NCBI GenBank assembly: GCA_900708905.1
Contig: CAADRB010000002.1
Span: forward strand, 3,098,561-3,162,560
DNA from: Hymenolepis diminuta
Lineage: Eukaryota; Platyhelminthes; Cestoda; Cyclophyllidea; Hymenolepididae
DNA length: 64,000 nucleotides
Reading direction: 5' to 3'
Shown one piece after another: positions 62,179 to 64,000 of this stretch; within the stretch, counting starts at the first letter, position 1; the number at the start of each line of letters is the position of its first letter. The notes below the pieces were generated by a model. The model was given only the letters and a program-made list of their open reading frames with translations, was not told the origin of the DNA and searched no databases. A program made the position numbers and the translations under genes.

Positions 62179-64000
62179 CTTGAAAATAAAGTTTAAATAT
62201 TAGGATAATAAGTCTGGAAACTTCTAAAAAAAAATCTCTAACACGTTATATTCAAATGTCATAAAGATGAATTAATGACTAAGATAATCAAAACATAATT
62301 ATGTAAAAATGCAGTAGCCATAAATCAAAATTTCGCAATTCCTTAATAATGCAGTTCAAAAGATAATCGTGTTCCTATTATATTTTAAAGTACAATCATA
62401 ATATATCATAAGGAAAACTAGGCCTGAGAAACCTAATATCTAACAGGAAAAAAAAAACGAAATTTCCTTTAGGAAATCTAGCTGCGTAGATTTTAGCTAA
62501 GGGCTTCATCCACAGTTAATTCTAATCCCTGCTGCAGTAAAAAGGCTATTGCTAGTCTAAATGACATACTTTGACTGTAACAAGATAGCAATAAATCGAG
62601 GTGGTATAATCAACCACGTAATTAGATCAAAAAGCTTTGAATATCCACACATAAACTCGGGATTTAAATCTTGAAACTTGAACATTATGACATTACGTAA
62701 AGCTTAACATGAGAATGTGAACAATTAAGTGGTTCCCGAAGTAACTTTTGACTCCTGGTGCCCAGACTTCAATACAAACATGATCTCGACTTCCCTCATC
62801 CCCTCTCCGCTTCTTAACGTATTATATTAGTTTCCTGTTCACTATATTCATATGTTTTCCAAATGATTCAAACCAGCAAGCCTTTTTGCACAGTCATGAG
62901 CAATAATAAAGAGATGAAGGGAAAACCTAGACGTCAATTAATTTCTAATGGAGTTACTACCATAAACAAATACCGATACTTCAAAACAAATTAAAGCCAA
63001 CATCAAAAAAATGTATTTTTTTTCTAGGGTTACGAAAGTGGAAAAGAAAAGCCAACAACTGAAGATCTTTTAGTAGTCTAAAAATTTCAGAAAAACATCT
63101 CTGATTTTCTCATGTTTTTTAGCAATGAAAAATATTGGCTTCCCAAAAAAGACTTATATGTCTAATTCAATCCACAGGTCAACAAGATAATTAAATGAAA
63201 CACGAATTTTCATTAATTTGAAGTTTTCAAGGTTTTTTTTTTCAGAATCGTCATTTTCTTACGTAAATATCTAATGCAGGAAAAATATTTCAAACTTACA
63301 GAGCAATCAAACTTGAATACTATTATTATAGTCTTATGAAACAATACTTGTACAATAAAAAAGAAACTCATTAAAATAGATGAAATTTTGATTTACCCCA
63401 TAAAAAGGACAATGGAGCGGTGACCTTTTGGATTTACTCGATGCAATTCTCACATCGACGAAAATTAAAGTGGCACTGACGAATGGATGGCTGCGTGATG
63501 CAAGAAACTAGGTTAACCAGTTAGCTTTCCATCTGGCACCTTTTCACGATTTCACTTTTACGTGCGCAGTTGTGACTTGTCAACAAGGTCTACTCCCCCA
63601 TCTTTCCTTTTTTACAACCCTTTCCTTTTCCTTCTATGATCGTCCAATAAAAATGGTCCACATCTCAAATCTCATTCATTTGGATTTAGAAAAGGGTTTT
63701 TGTAATCTGTCAGCCTTTTAGATTAATAGATTTAAAGGGAATATTTCAAATTATAAAAGTAGTTTCACTTAGAACTGAACTATTTTACTTTCCTTTAATA
63801 TGGATCATCATTTTAGCGGTAACCTCTAAACTTCGTTGTTGATAGCAGTTCTTGTTGTTAAAACTTTGATAAATAATCACCCTTAAAACAGTCCCATTAC
63901 TGTACTCAGAAATAAGAAACATTACATTCTCTTCTCGACTTTGCGGTCCCGTAGTGCATTTTATTCTTTACAATTTTTTAACATAATTACAGTCGAGTAT
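62179..64000. other. Upstream intron of the RUS-family gene, no exon found
   Basis: The exon at 62178 begins in the middle of the family's conserved domain (after the expected NLAK-like end of the preceding exon), so the upstream coding exons must lie here or beyond the window. I found no minus-strand exon in this stretch that matches the family. Confidence 0.4.

Noticed and set aside
1..64000. tRNA, rRNA or other structured RNA genes
   Set aside because: A few B-box-like GGTTCGAA or ATTCGAATCCC stretches (for example near 11780 and 56490) lack the rest of a cloverleaf; no structured RNA could be supported by eye.

Overview
The window is nuclear DNA of an invertebrate animal, most likely a parasitic flatworm and probably a tapeworm. 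It is AT-rich and gene-poor, and its coding capacity lies in short exons with introns from about 40 bp to several kb. The best lineage marker is a pair of neuropeptide F genes: both encode a C-terminal GRPRFG, and both are interrupted inside the penultimate Arg codon, the classic intron position of flatworm NPF and vertebrate NPY genes. Most of the longer open frames are chance frames or transposon debris.

Layout. 5.67-6.38 kb (-): a complete three-exon Rab-type small GTPase with a C-terminal CxC and an unusual switch II. 20.05-20.57 kb (+): NPF gene A. 32.18-32.67 kb (-): NPF gene B. 50.56 to at least 62.18 kb (-): a multi-exon gene of the RUS/DUF647 family (RUSF1-like), with its 5' exons not found. 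The rest is intergenic or intronic DNA with decayed mobile elements. These are a degenerate Ty3/gypsy-type LTR element with both LTRs (37.0-41.0 kb), a second short LTR element on the opposite strand (34.3-36.3 kb), a probable LTR end (41.8-42.06 kb), a foldback element (48.1 kb) and several families of short dispersed repeats.

The most striking large-scale structure is an inverted repeat with 3,163-bp arms at 24,203-27,365 and 52,783-55,945. The arms are indel-free over their whole length, because every mirrored coordinate pair sums to 80,148, and they look nearly identical. Each arm carries a broken mariner/Tc1-like transposase. The right copy has apparent terminal inverted repeats and TA target duplications and sits in an intron of the RUS-family gene, about 165 bp from an exon. 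The left copy lacks both termini. The 25.4-kb loop between the arms contains NPF-B and the 3' end of the RUS-family gene.

Two NPF peptide genes in one neighbourhood, convergent and about 11.6 kb apart, suggest an old local duplication: the last 20 codons of exon 1 differ only at synonymous sites. Three genes (Rab, NPF-B, NPF-A) have a splice acceptor exactly at the start of the coding sequence. In NPF-A no ATG follows the acceptor until after most of the signal peptide. This fits spliced-leader trans-splicing in which the leader's terminal AUG supplies the start codon, as is known in flatworms.
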